A DNA stretch of 64,000 nt from an uncultured Actinomycetes bacterium (lineage in GTDB: Bacteria > Actinomycetota > Coriobacteriia > Coriobacteriales > Atopobiaceae): positions 1 through 64,000 of the forward strand of contig OMWB01000017.1 of NCBI GenBank assembly GCA_900314645.1. Direction: 5' to 3'. The notes under the pieces were generated by a model. The model saw only the letters and a list, made by a program, of their open reading frames with translations, ran no database searches and was not told where the DNA came from. Position numbers and translations under genes: made by a program. Position 1 is the stretch's first letter, and each line of letters starts with the position of its first letter. Below are positions 27,708 through 35,707 of the stretch, one piece after another.

Positions 27708-29471
27708 ATGAAGATCCTGTACAACGACGGTCATGTGGCCGAGTGCCCTGAGGGCGAAGAGCTGCACGTCATTCGTCATAGCGCCGCCCATATCATGGCC
27801 CAGGCCATCAAGCGCCTGTATCCCGAGGCAGACTTTGCCTATGGCCCTGCCACCGACAACGGCTTCTACTATGACGTCGACCTGCCCGACGGCGTGAAGA
27901 TCTCTGAGGACGATTTCCCCGCCATCGAGGCAGAGATGAAGAAGATCGCCAAGGAGAACCTGAAGTTCGAGACCTACGAGCTTCCGCGCGAGGAGGCCAT
28001 CGCTCACATGCAGGAGCGTGGCGAGAAGTATAAGGTCGAGCACATCGGTGACCTCCCTGAGGATGCGCGTATCACCTTCTACAAGCAGGGTGAGTACGTG
28101 GACATGTGCGTTGGCCCGCACCTCATGTATACCAAGGCGCTCAAGGCCTTCAAGCTCACCGGCGTTTCCGGCGCGTACTGGAAGAACGACGCCAACAACA
28201 AGATGCTCACGCGCATCAACGGCATCGCGTTCCCCAGCAAGGAAGAGCTTGACGCGCATCTGGCCTTCATCGAGGAGGCCAAGAAGCGCGACCACCGTCG
28301 CATTGGCCAGGAGATGGAGCTCTTCATGATGGCCGACGAGGGCCCGGGCTTCCCGTTCTGGCTGCCCAACGGCATGCGCCTGAAGAACGCCCTCATGGAC
28401 TATTGGCATGACATGCAGGCCCAGTACCTCTACGAGGAGGTGCAGACGCCCATCATCCTGTCCCGCAAGCTGTGGGAGACCTCCGGCCACTGGGACCACT
28501 ACAAGGAGAACATGTACACCACGGTGATCGATGAGGAGGATTACGCGGTCAAGCCCATGAACTGCCCGGGCGCCTGCCTGATCTTCAAGTCCAAGCCGCG
28601 TTCGTACCGCGACCTCCCGCTGAAGCTTGCCGAGGCCGGCCTTGACCATCGTCACGAGCTGCGCGGCGCGCTGCACGGCCTGTTCCGCGTGCGTTCCTTC
28701 ACCCAGGACGACGCGCACCTGTTTGTGCGCCCCGACCAGATCACCGAGATGGTGACCGAGACGGCCCACCTCATCACTTCCTACTACCAGCAGTTCGGCT
28801 TCCCGTACCATGTCGAGCTCTCCACGCGTCCGGACAACTCCATGGGCTCTGACGAGGACTGGGCGCTTGCCGAGGCCGGCCTGAAGGAGGCCCTCGAGGC
28901 CATGGGCGTCGACTACATCCTCAACGAGGGCGATGGCGCCTTCTACGGTCCCAAGATTGACTTCCACCTGGAGGACTGCCTGGGCCGTACGTGGCAGTGC
29001 GGCACCATCCAGCTCGACTTCCAGCTCCCGCAGAACTTCGAGCTCGAGTACACGGGTGCCGACGGCGAGAAGCATCGCCCCATCATGATTCACCGCGCGG
29101 GCTTCGGCAGCTTCGAGCGCTTCATCGGCATGCTGACCGAGCAGTATGCGGGCAAGTTCCCCACGTGGCTCGCTCCCTGCCAGGTGAAGATCCTGCCGGT
29201 CTCCGAGAAGACGCGCGCCTACGCGCTGGAGATTGGCGCCGCCATGCGCAAGGCCGGCATCCGCGTGAAGGTCGACGAGCGCGACGAGAAGATTGGCTAC
29301 AAGATTCGCGAGGCTCGCGCGATTGACCGCGTGCCATACATGCTGATTCTGGGCGAGAAGGAGCGCGACGCCGGCATCATCAGCGTGCGCGACCGCACCA
29401 ACGAGACGGTGCAGCGCTCGCTCGACGAGTTCCTGGCTGACCTCAAGGCCGAGATCTCTGAGCGCAGGTAG
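27708..29471 (+). CDS. thrS: Threonyl-tRNA synthetase lacking the TGS domain
   Basis: This 587-residue class II synthetase has the editing domain from about residue 20 (RHSAAHIMAQA and the later YVDMCVGPH), motif 1 near WETSGHWDHY, the zinc/active-site MNCPG, motif 2 RHELRGALHGLFRVRSF and motif 3 HRAGFGSFERFIGML, plus the anticodon domain. The usual TGS domain of about 60 residues at the N-terminus is missing; the protein begins only 20 residues before the editing motif. The ATG at 27708 has GAGGAGAG upstream, so this is not a mis-called start, and upstream sequence is the terminator of the previous gene. Confidence 0.96.
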   Translation: MKILYNDGHVAECPEGEELHVIRHSAAHIMAQAIKRLYPEADFAYGPATDNGFYYDVDLPDGVKISEDDFPAIEAEMKKIAKENLKFETYELPREEAIAHMQERGEKYKVEHIGDLPEDARITFYKQGEYVDMCVGPHLMYTKALKAFKLTGVSGAYWKNDANNKMLTRINGIAFPSKEELDAHLAFIEEAKKRDHRRIGQEMELFMMADEGPGFPFWLPNGMRLKNALMDYWHDMQAQYLYEEVQTPIILSRKLWETSGHWDHYKENMYTTVIDEEDYAVKPMNCPGACLIFKSKPRSYRDLPLKLAEAGLDHRHELRGALHGLFRVRSFTQDDAHLFVRPDQITEMVTETAHLITSYYQQFGFPYHVELSTRPDNSMGSDEDWALAEAGLKEALEAMGVDYILNEGDGAFYGPKIDFHLEDCLGRTWQCGTIQLDFQLPQNFELEYTGADGEKHRPIMIHRAGFGSFERFIGMLTEQYAGKFPTWLAPCQVKILPVSEKTRAYALEIGAAMRKAGIRVKVDERDEKIGYKIREARAIDRVPYMLILGEKERDAGIISVRDRTNETVQRSLDEFLADLKAEISERR

Positions 29472-29492
29472 ACGAGGCTCTTTTGATGATGC

Positions 29493-29538
29493 GCGGCCAG
29501 CCGCCTGTCACGCGAACGCGTGCCGGACGGCTGGCCGC
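29493..29538 (+). terminator. Hairpin after thrS
   Basis: GCGGCCAGCCG at 29493-29503 pairs with CGGCTGGCCGC at 29528-29538, with further partial pairing inside. No strong T run follows. Confidence 0.55.
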
Positions 29539-29567
29539 CTTCTGTAGACCCAGAAGCGAGGCGACTG

Positions 29568-30221
29568 ATGTACCTTGAGCTTTGTCGTGAGCTGGCGCGC
29601 AAGCTGGGCGCTGCGCGCGCTTTGGTGGTGGGGCTGGGCATCGACGACACCCTGCGCGCGTTGGGCTTGGCTGATGGTGTGACGGTGGCTTCTCCACTTG
29701 CGGGAGAACCCGTATCCTGTATCGACGTGAAGACGCTTGGTCGAGAGGCGCGCAGTGCGGGCAACCTCCTCGTGGTGGACAACACGCTGCCTACCTGGGC
29801 GGGTTGTGCCGCAGTGCGTCTGGGAGCGCACCTGTCGGTTGAGCCGATGAGCGAAGGGGTCACGCTCGTTGGCGTGTCCAAGGATGCCCAGATCGGCCTA
29901 CCTGAGCTGCCTTTGATTGATGACGAGGCTGCTGCTGCGCTGTTGGCCGCGCTTCCTCTGCGCGAACACGCGTGGCGTTCTGCCAGCGATACGGCGCAGG
30001 TGGTGGCGACTTACCTGATGTGCCACCCACGTGTGGCGGACGTGCGCTATCCCGGCCTCAAGCAGGATGCGAGCTTTGAGGTAGCCGCACGTACGCTGAC
30101 GGGTGGCTTCGGACCGCTCGTTGACTATCGGCTTCATGGAGACGAGGCGTGGCAGAGGGTCTCCCTTGCTGCCGACACTGACCCGCGTGACGAGGTCATG
30201 CGCCTCGAGCAGCTCCTGTAA
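29568..30221 (+). CDS. Relic or repurposed Cys/Met-metabolism PLP-enzyme fold without the PLP lysine
   Basis: This 217-residue protein resembles the cystathionine gamma-synthase family but is about half length. Recognisable pieces are LLVVDNTLPTW (aspartate that pairs with the PLP ring), the segment that should read SATKY, here PMSEG with Glu96 in the lysine position, and the C-terminal HPRVADVRYPGL plus GGFGPLVDY. Without the lysine it should not form the usual PLP aldimine. The frame is intact with a GCGAGG ribosome site, so it may be a retained pseudo-enzyme. It stands between thrS and a lipoprotein gene. Confidence 0.7.
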   Translation: MYLELCRELARKLGAARALVVGLGIDDTLRALGLADGVTVASPLAGEPVSCIDVKTLGREARSAGNLLVVDNTLPTWAGCAAVRLGAHLSVEPMSEGVTLVGVSKDAQIGLPELPLIDDEAAAALLAALPLREHAWRSASDTAQVVATYLMCHPRVADVRYPGLKQDASFEVAARTLTGGFGPLVDYRLHGDEAWQRVSLAADTDPRDEVMRLEQLL

Positions 30222-30346
30222 CGCTCGGCGTGCCCCTTTGTCGACTTCGGGAGAGGGGAGTGCTATTCTGCGCTTCAGATGACGGGGGACGGGTATCCTG
30301 AGCACTGTGAGAACGTATGCCCGCAACAGATCGAAAGGTGGAAAGC

Positions 30347-30952
30347 ATGAACGTCAAGGCCCATCTCAAGCGGACGCTTACCGGTGTTTTGGTGCTGCTT
30401 CTGGCACTGTGCGTCTGCGCCTGCGGAGCTTCCGGCCCGAAGGAGGAGGAGCAGGTCCAGGCCGTGGTGGATAACACCATGGCAGTGTTCAAGAACCCGT
30501 CACAGAACGATCTCTCGGAATTCTTGGACGAGGAGACGGCGAGCGCACTGAGCAGCTACGGCGTCGACATGAACGAGTTTCTCACCGCGGCGTTCAAGCA
30601 CATGTCATACACCGTGAACGAGGTCACCGTTGAGGAAGACACCGCGCAGGTGGCGATGACTGTGACAAACGTCAACCTCGACACGGCCATGGCTGACGCC
30701 CTTGCTGAATTTGATACGTGGACCGATACCGACGAGGCTGTCGCGGTGTATAAGGAGAGTGGCGAACAGGGCTTGTACCAGAAGCTGTTCGAGCTTCTCT
30801 ACGCGAAGATGGACGAGATGGCGGATGCCACGACGAGCGCAGACGTGACGCTCTATCTGCAAAAGCAGGAGGACGGCTCGTGGGACGTGACCAGTGAGGG
30901 TAACGAGGCCTTCTACTCCGCACTCTACGGAGGCGCCACGTTCAACTTCTAG
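30347..30952 (+). CDS. Lipoprotein of unknown function
   Basis: This 201-residue protein has a lipoprotein signal ending in VCAC (lipobox) after a hydrophobic stretch VLVLLLALCV. The rest is an acidic alpha+beta region of about 170 residues (VQAVVDNTMAVFKNPSQNDL, YTVNEVTVEEDTAQVAMTV) that looks like a small extracellular fold, perhaps of the NTF2-like or DUF5105 kind. The ATG at 30347 has AAGGTGG upstream. It ends 7 bases before the longest palindrome of the window. Confidence 0.75.
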   Translation: MNVKAHLKRTLTGVLVLLLALCVCACGASGPKEEEQVQAVVDNTMAVFKNPSQNDLSEFLDEETASALSSYGVDMNEFLTAAFKHMSYTVNEVTVEEDTAQVAMTVTNVNLDTAMADALAEFDTWTDTDEAVAVYKESGEQGLYQKLFELLYAKMDEMADATTSADVTLYLQKQEDGSWDVTSEGNEAFYSALYGGATFNF

Positions 30953-30958
30953 TCTGTT

Positions 30959-31068
30959 GCGCATGCTGACATAGCCAGGCCTTTTCCGGTCAACAACAGC
31001 AGGGCAAGGGTTCCGTCCCTTGCCCTGCTGTTGTTGACCGGAAAAGGCCTGGCTATGTCAGCATGCGC
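30959..31068. terminator. Perfect 52-bp inverted repeat between convergent genes
   Basis: Arms 30959-31010 and 31017-31068 are exact reverse complements around a 6-base loop TTCCGT. It occupies almost the whole space between the lipoprotein stop (30952) and the dfrA stop (31070). Confidence 0.85.
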
Positions 31069-31069
31069 C

Positions 31070-31597
31070 TTAACAGTGCTCGTAAGTGCGGTAGGTGAAG
31101 GGGACGCCTTCCTCGGTGATGCCACCGTCTTCCTCACGGACAAGGACCCATGCTGGGTCGTCGTCGAGGTTGGGGAAGTATGCGTCTATGGGAACCACCA
31201 CGTCGTTCATGGTCACATGCACGCGGTGGCAGCAGGGGAGAAGCTGGCGGTAGAGGCTCTCGCCACCGATGAGCCAGACGGTATCAGGTTCGGTGTCTTT
31301 GAGCAGCTCGAGGGCTTCCTCGATGCTCGTGACCACCTCTGCCCCTGGTGCCACGTAGTGGGCATCACGCGTCAGCACGAGGTTGCGGCGTGCCTTGAGG
31401 GCTCCGTTGGGGAAGCTCTCAAAGGTCTTGCGCCCCATGAGCACGGTGCCGAGGATCTCGCCCTGCACCGCATCCTTGGGACGGCGACCGCCACAGGTGA
31501 GCTGCACAAAGCGACGCATGTCCGCTCGGTTGGCAACCGCCAGGCCGCCATCTAGGCCGATGCCCCAGTCTCGCGTCACGCTGACGATGGCGTCCAT
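31070..31597 (-). CDS. dfrA: Dihydrofolate reductase
   Basis: This 175-residue protein starts IVSVTRDWGIGLDGGL, the normal DHFR N-terminus with the tryptophan next to the active site, and has VLMGRKTFESFP (NADPH loop) and VWLIGGESLYRQLL. It regenerates THF after ThyA. The ATG at 31597 has GGGAGGC upstream. It is last in a six-gene minus-strand run, just after thyA. Confidence 0.95.
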   Translation of the reverse strand: MDAIVSVTRDWGIGLDGGLAVANRADMRRFVQLTCGGRRPKDAVQGEILGTVLMGRKTFESFPNGALKARRNLVLTRDAHYVAPGAEVVTSIEEALELLKDTEPDTVWLIGGESLYRQLLPCCHRVHVTMNDVVVPIDAYFPNLDDDPAWVLVREEDGGITEEGVPFTYRTYEHC

Positions 31598-31627
31598 GCT
31601 GCCTCCCTGTCTGGGCCGACCGTTGCC

Positions 31628-32479
31628 CTACACCGCAATGGGGATGTTCTTGACCTGCGGTCCGGTAACGTAGTCCTCAATGATGAGGTCATCAGTGGTG
31701 AACGCATAGAAGTCGGTGACCTCGGGGTTGAGCGTCACACGCGGCGCGGGATGGGTCTCGCGGGTGATAAGCTCGCGAACGATGTCCACATGGCGGTCAT
31801 AGATGTGCGCGTCGGCAATCATGTGCACGAGTTCGCCGGCAACCATGCCGCTTGCCTGAGCCACCATCATGAGCAAAAGGGCGTACTGGCAGACATTCCA
31901 GTTGTTGGCTGCGAGCACGTCTTGGCTACGCTGCATGAGCACCATGTTCAGCGTGAGGCGGCCATCCTCGCGCCGGTCATCCGTCACGTTGTAGACCGCG
32001 TTGTAGGCGCACGGGTAGAGGTGCATCTCGGACAGGTCATGCACGTTGTAGAGGTTGGTCATGATGCGGCGCGAGAAGGGCGTCTCGCGCAGGTCCTTCA
32101 GCACGCGGTCCATCTGGTCATAGTCGCCATCGGGGTAGTGGCTGACGACGCCCACCTGGTAGCCGTAGGCCTTTCCGATGGAGCCCGTCTCGTCGGCCCA
32201 TTCATCCCAGATGTGCGGCTTGAGGTCGGCGATGTTGTTGGACTTGCGCTGATAGATCCAGAGAATCTCATCCATTGCGCTCTTCAGGCCAGTGCGGCGC
32301 AGCGTGAGCGCGGGGAACTCCTCGCGGAGGTCATAGCGGTTGCACACGCCAAAGCGCTTGATGGTGTAAGCAGCGGACCCATCCTCCCAGTGCGGGCGGA
32401 CAGCCTGGCCCTCGGTGGTGGTGCCGTTCGCAATGATGTCCTCGCACATACTGATGAAGATGTCATCCGCCTTGCTCAT
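31628..32479 (-). CDS. thyA: Thymidylate synthase, ThyA family
   Basis: This 283-residue enzyme methylates dUMP using methylene-THF. The nucleophile is in HLYPCAYN, the dUMP-binding motif is QRSQDVLAANNWN with the conserved Asn, and DAHIYDRH supplies the late His/Tyr. The residue after the nucleophile is Ala rather than the His of E. coli ThyA, which agrees with a divergent clade found in clostridia and relatives. CTCCTCCT-complement (AGGAGGAG) lies just before the ATG at 32479. The pairing with dfrA is classic. Confidence 0.94.
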   Translation of the reverse strand: MSKADDIFISMCEDIIANGTTTEGQAVRPHWEDGSAAYTIKRFGVCNRYDLREEFPALTLRRTGLKSAMDEILWIYQRKSNNIADLKPHIWDEWADETGSIGKAYGYQVGVVSHYPDGDYDQMDRVLKDLRETPFSRRIMTNLYNVHDLSEMHLYPCAYNAVYNVTDDRREDGRLTLNMVLMQRSQDVLAANNWNVCQYALLLMMVAQASGMVAGELVHMIADAHIYDRHVDIVRELITRETHPAPRVTLNPEVTDFYAFTTDDLIIEDYVTGPQVKNIPIAV

Positions 32480-32514
32480 GCGCTCCTCCTGATCATCCGC
32501 GTCCTGACGATGCC

Positions 32515-32841
32515 TTATGCCTGATTGCCCTCGTCGAAGAGCTCATTGAACATGTAGTCCATGTCTTCGTAGTCGTAGATGTTGTACTCTTCGCCGTTTT
32601 CGTCAAAGAGCACCTCATCCCAGTTGGTGGCGAGTATGTCGTCCTCCACCAGGTAGTAGACCGACTTGAACGTGGCGGCCACGCAGCCGCCCATCATGGA
32701 TGAGAAAAGGATGAGCGCGATGAGGGCGCCGAGCGCGATGTAGTAGGCGTGGGGGCCGGAGTTCGCGTTGTCGGGCGAGGTGGTTGCGGAGGCGGTCTCG
32801 ATGGGCCGCGGTGCGGTGCCTTGTGCGGGTTCGTACGCCAT
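32515..32841 (-). CDS. Small single-span membrane protein, acidic tail
   Basis: This 108-residue protein has one hydrophobic helix (YIALGALIALILFSSMMGG) and a long acidic C-terminal part rich in Asp, Glu and Tyr (ENGEEYNIYDYEDMDYMF). No known family recognised. A ribosome site AAAGGGA precedes the ATG. It lies between the NUDIX and thyA genes with short gaps, so it is probably cotranscribed. Confidence 0.7.
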   Translation of the reverse strand: MAYEPAQGTAPRPIETASATTSPDNANSGPHAYYIALGALIALILFSSMMGGCVAATFKSVYYLVEDDILATNWDEVLFDENGEEYNIYDYEDMDYMFNELFDEGNQA

Positions 32842-32892
32842 GGTGATCCCTTTCTGTGGAAAGCGATACGTCTAGTCTAACGCTGACGCGCC

Positions 32893-33309
32893 TTAGAGAT
32901 GCTCGGCGGCAAACAGCTGGTCCCAAAACATCCCCAGCCGCAGCGCGACGGTGTGGTCGGCGCCCAGCCAGTCAACGTCGAGCAGCTCGTCGTAGCTAAG
33001 CCACCTGACGCGGTCGTGCTCAGTAAGCGCGGGCTCCTGACCTTCGTCCAGCGGGCAGACGAAGCAGTCCATGGAGAGGTGGAAGTCTGGGTAGTCGTGC
33101 TCGACGGTGTCGAAGAGCCACATGTTGGTGAGCCGCAGGCCCAGCTCTTCGCTGACCTCGCGGCGCAGCGCCTGCTCGGCCGTCTCGCCGGATTCCAACT
33201 TGCCTCCGGGAAACTCCCAGCCCACGTGCCCGTGTGAGCCGCTTCGGTGCGCCGCCATGATGCGGCCGTCGCGATAGATGATGGCGCCAGCTACCTTGAG
33301 GGTCTTCAC
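32893..33309 (-). CDS. mutT: NUDIX hydrolase, MutT-like 8-oxo-dGTP diphosphatase
   Basis: This 138-residue protein has the full Nudix box GGKLESGETAEQALRREV continuing SEELGL, near residues 36-59, and starts MKTLKVAGAIIYRDGRIMA, as MutT does. It would sanitise oxidised dGTP. Its start is 2 bases after the stop of the acyl-ACP thioesterase gene, so translation is coupled. Other small NUDIX substrates remain possible. Confidence 0.88.
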   Translation of the reverse strand: MKTLKVAGAIIYRDGRIMAAHRSGSHGHVGWEFPGGKLESGETAEQALRREVSEELGLRLTNMWLFDTVEHDYPDFHLSMDCFVCPLDEGQEPALTEHDRVRWLSYDELLDVDWLGADHTVALRLGMFWDQLFAAEHL

Positions 33310-33311
33310 GG

Positions 33312-34016
33312 TTATGCCTCCAGCTCAATGGTGGCGTAGGGCTCACCCTGCTCGTCGCAGAGGGCCACGGCCCACGACGCGTCATCTTGGTAGATTCGGG
33401 GGAAGACGGTGTCGCCAAGGCGTGCCTGCTGCTGGTACTGCACGCAGATGCGATGGGGAACAAAGTCCTGCTCAAGGGCCTGAAGTGCCATCAAGACGTA
33501 CTGCGCGTTGTTCACGTGGCGGTTGGTGTCAAGGTGCTGCTCGCTCACTTGGAGTGGCGTGCCCTCGCGATACGGACCCGCAACGGTGAGCTTGCGCTTG
33601 GTGGGAGGCATGCTGAGGCGCGGCTCGTCGGTGAGGTAGGGGGCTTCAGATTCGGGAATGCGGATGGGACGCCCCTCCTCGACATCAAACGTGAACCACA
33701 TGGAGTCGGCGCGCACGTACGGCGTGCCGTCAGGTGCCGTAATCTGGAAGTTGCGTAGCGCATAGGTGCGCTTCATGTCGTAGCACCAGGTGCTCACGGT
33801 GATGGGGTCGCAGAAGTGGGGGAGCTCGTCGATCTCTATCTGCCATGCGGCAAGGAGCCACGCGAAGTGGTGCTCGGCCATGTGGCTGATGCCGAGACCA
33901 AGGCTCTCGGTATGGAAGGTGGAACAGTCCTGCAGATAGTTGATGAGGGCAACGATGCCCAGTTGGGCGTGCTCGTCACACTCGCTGTAGCGTACGGTCG
34001 AAGAGAACGAATACAC
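33312..34016 (-). CDS. Acyl-ACP thioesterase, double hotdog fold
   Basis: This 234-residue protein resembles plant/bacterial FatA-type thioesterases: first hotdog with VRYSECDEHAQLGIVALINYLQD, second with QHLDTNRHVNNAQYVLMA, whose Asn/His/catalytic region is typical. It would release fatty acids from acyl-ACP. The start is GTG with AAGAGGAG upstream. It is flanked closely by the HD gene (12-base gap) and the NUDIX gene. Confidence 0.88.
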   Translation of the reverse strand: MYSFSSTVRYSECDEHAQLGIVALINYLQDCSTFHTESLGLGISHMAEHHFAWLLAAWQIEIDELPHFCDPITVSTWCYDMKRTYALRNFQITAPDGTPYVRADSMWFTFDVEEGRPIRIPESEAPYLTDEPRLSMPPTKRKLTVAGPYREGTPLQVSEQHLDTNRHVNNAQYVLMALQALEQDFVPHRICVQYQQQARLGDTVFPRIYQDDASWAVALCDEQGEPYATIELEA

Positions 34017-34028
34017 GGCTGACTCCTC

Positions 34029-34502
34029 TTAGGCCTTGTGTCGTTGGTGTGCCTGGACGAACTCCTGCACCGTGCAGATCTTGTCTGCAATGCACACGAG
34101 CCACCCCTCGCGCGTGCGCGGGGGGAGCGGATGGAAGGGAAACATGTGGCGAGAGATGACGTCGCGCTCGATGGGGGTAAGGTCAGGGAAGTCCTGCTCG
34201 GCGTTTCTCAGAGCGTGCCCAGGGTGCGTGAAGCCATGCCAGCGGTCGAGCGCCTGCTTGGGGTCGTGCCAGTCGTACAGGTAGAAGTCGTGCAGGATCC
34301 CGCCCCGCACCAGCGCGTGCTCATCCACATGAAGGCGCAGGCCGCGGGCGAGCGTGAGCGCGCGGAAGGCGACGGCCACGGTGTGGTCGAGCGTCGTGGT
34401 GGTGCCATGCTGCGTGTAGTTGGCCATCTGCCGTACGCGTCCCGTGTGGATTACCTCACGAGAGAGGCTGCAGAAGCGTTTCCGTACGTTGGTAAGTGCC
34501 AT
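34029..34502 (-). CDS. HD-domain phosphohydrolase
   Basis: This 157-residue protein has the HD metal motif: an early His in LDHTVAVAF, GGILHDFYLYDWHD (the HD pair) and later His/Asp residues (ISRHMFP, IADKIC). HD proteins of this size hydrolyse nucleotides or other phosphate esters. It is first in the six-gene run towards dfrA; AAGGAGAACC lies before the ATG at 34502. Substrate unknown. Confidence 0.82.
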   Translation of the reverse strand: MALTNVRKRFCSLSREVIHTGRVRQMANYTQHGTTTTLDHTVAVAFRALTLARGLRLHVDEHALVRGGILHDFYLYDWHDPKQALDRWHGFTHPGHALRNAEQDFPDLTPIERDVISRHMFPFHPLPPRTREGWLVCIADKICTVQEFVQAHQRHKA

Positions 34503-34586
34503 GGTTCTCCTTGGTTGACCCTAGCACTATACCCGTTTCTACGAGGGCTCATATTGCCTTAACAAACCCTCCCCACGAGCTGCTGC

Positions 34587-34654
34587 GGACGATCAGGACG
34601 GAGGCTTCTGTCCAGCCCCATGGGGCTGGACAGAAGCCTCCGTCCTGATCGTCC
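34587..34654. terminator. Perfect 34-bp palindrome without loop
   Basis: Bases 34587-34620 and 34621-34654 are exact reverse complements, centred on CCCCATGGGG, and pairing continues outward with one bulge (TGCT/AGCA). It follows the lipid kinase stop on the minus strand. Confidence 0.75.
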
Positions 34655-34672
34655 AGCAATGGTGCGTGGTGT

Positions 34673-35590
34673 CTATGCGTAGCGGCTCATGGCGTCGGTG
34701 ATGACGCGGCAGCAGCTGGGGAGGACGTCGGCCTCCCAGCCCATGACCTCGCCTGTTGACACGTCGCCGTCGACCTCGAGCTTCATGGGCCGGTCAGACT
34801 TCACGGAGATGTGCTTGCCACGGTAGGTGACGATGCTTGGCCGCTTGACGTCTTTGCCCTTGGGGTCAACGATGCCAGCGAGCATGGGGAGCAGGAGCTG
34901 CGCGGTCTCGGTGGTCTCGAGCACGATCACGTCCAGCAGGCCGTCGTCCATGTTGCAGTCTGGGACGATCTCTATGTCGCCTTGCATCATGGCCGTGTTT
35001 GCGACGAGGCACGAGATTCCTTCGTGCTCATGGACCTCGCCGTCAACCGTGACGGTGAGGTGGTAGACGTCGGGCTTGAGATTGTTGAGCACCGCCGCGA
35101 AGTAGGCTGCCTCGCCGAGGAGCTGCTTGGTGGGGCGGGCGTCATGCATGAGCTGCGCGTCAAAGCCGGTGCCTGCCATGAGGGCAAAGCCCTCCAGATG
35201 CTGGTTGCCGTCGATATCGGTCCAGCGCATCTCGCCGAGGTCAGCCGAAAAGCTCTGCCCCTTGAGACAGGCGGCCGCCAAGGCCGTGGGCTCGGTGGCG
35301 TTGCCGATGTTGGCGGCCAACAGGTTTGCCGTGCCCGAGGGGAACACGCAGGTCGCTACGTTGCGGCCACGCAGCGTGTACAGCGTGCGCGAAACCGTTC
35401 CGTCCCCGCCAGAGACTACCACGAGGTCAAAGGACTCCGCATCGCTGAGCCGTTCGGCGTCCTTGCTCGGGTCGTTCGAGAGGATGCGCATGACGCATTC
35501 GTCTCCGTCGCGCAGCAGCGCCCGCTCAAACTCGTAGATGGAATCAGTGCCGAAGCCTGCATGTGGGTTATGGACTATAAGCGTGCGCAC
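34673..35590 (-). CDS. Diacylglycerol/sphingosine kinase-type lipid kinase
   Basis: This 305-residue protein has the DAGK catalytic signature VVSGGDGTVSRTLYTL and the PSGTANLLAANIG motif, plus IEIVPDCNMDDGLLDVIVLE typical of YegS/DgkB relatives. It phosphorylates a lipid at the membrane face. The GTG at 35590 sits 8 bases from GGAGG and is preferred to the GTG at 35599, which abuts that site. A divergent rnd gene follows. Confidence 0.9.
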   Translation of the reverse strand: MRTLIVHNPHAGFGTDSIYEFERALLRDGDECVMRILSNDPSKDAERLSDAESFDLVVVSGGDGTVSRTLYTLRGRNVATCVFPSGTANLLAANIGNATEPTALAAACLKGQSFSADLGEMRWTDIDGNQHLEGFALMAGTGFDAQLMHDARPTKQLLGEAAYFAAVLNNLKPDVYHLTVTVDGEVHEHEGISCLVANTAMMQGDIEIVPDCNMDDGLLDVIVLETTETAQLLLPMLAGIVDPKGKDVKRPSIVTYRGKHISVKSDRPMKLEVDGDVSTGEVMGWEADVLPSCCRVITDAMSRYA

Positions 35591-35707
35591 GCACGTCACC
35601 TCCGTCGTTCGCTATGATGGTGCGGGCGCAAGGCGCCGCACAATTCCATGGTACCCATTTCACCTGCCTGCGCGACATGACCGTCGCGCGAGAAACGAGA
35701 TTGATTC

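Noticed and set aside
31628..32479. ThyA as an inactive variant because the residue after the catalytic Cys is not His
   Set aside because: The Cys, the RSxD motif, the key Asn and the late His/Tyr are all present, and the Ala form is typical of a known ThyA clade.
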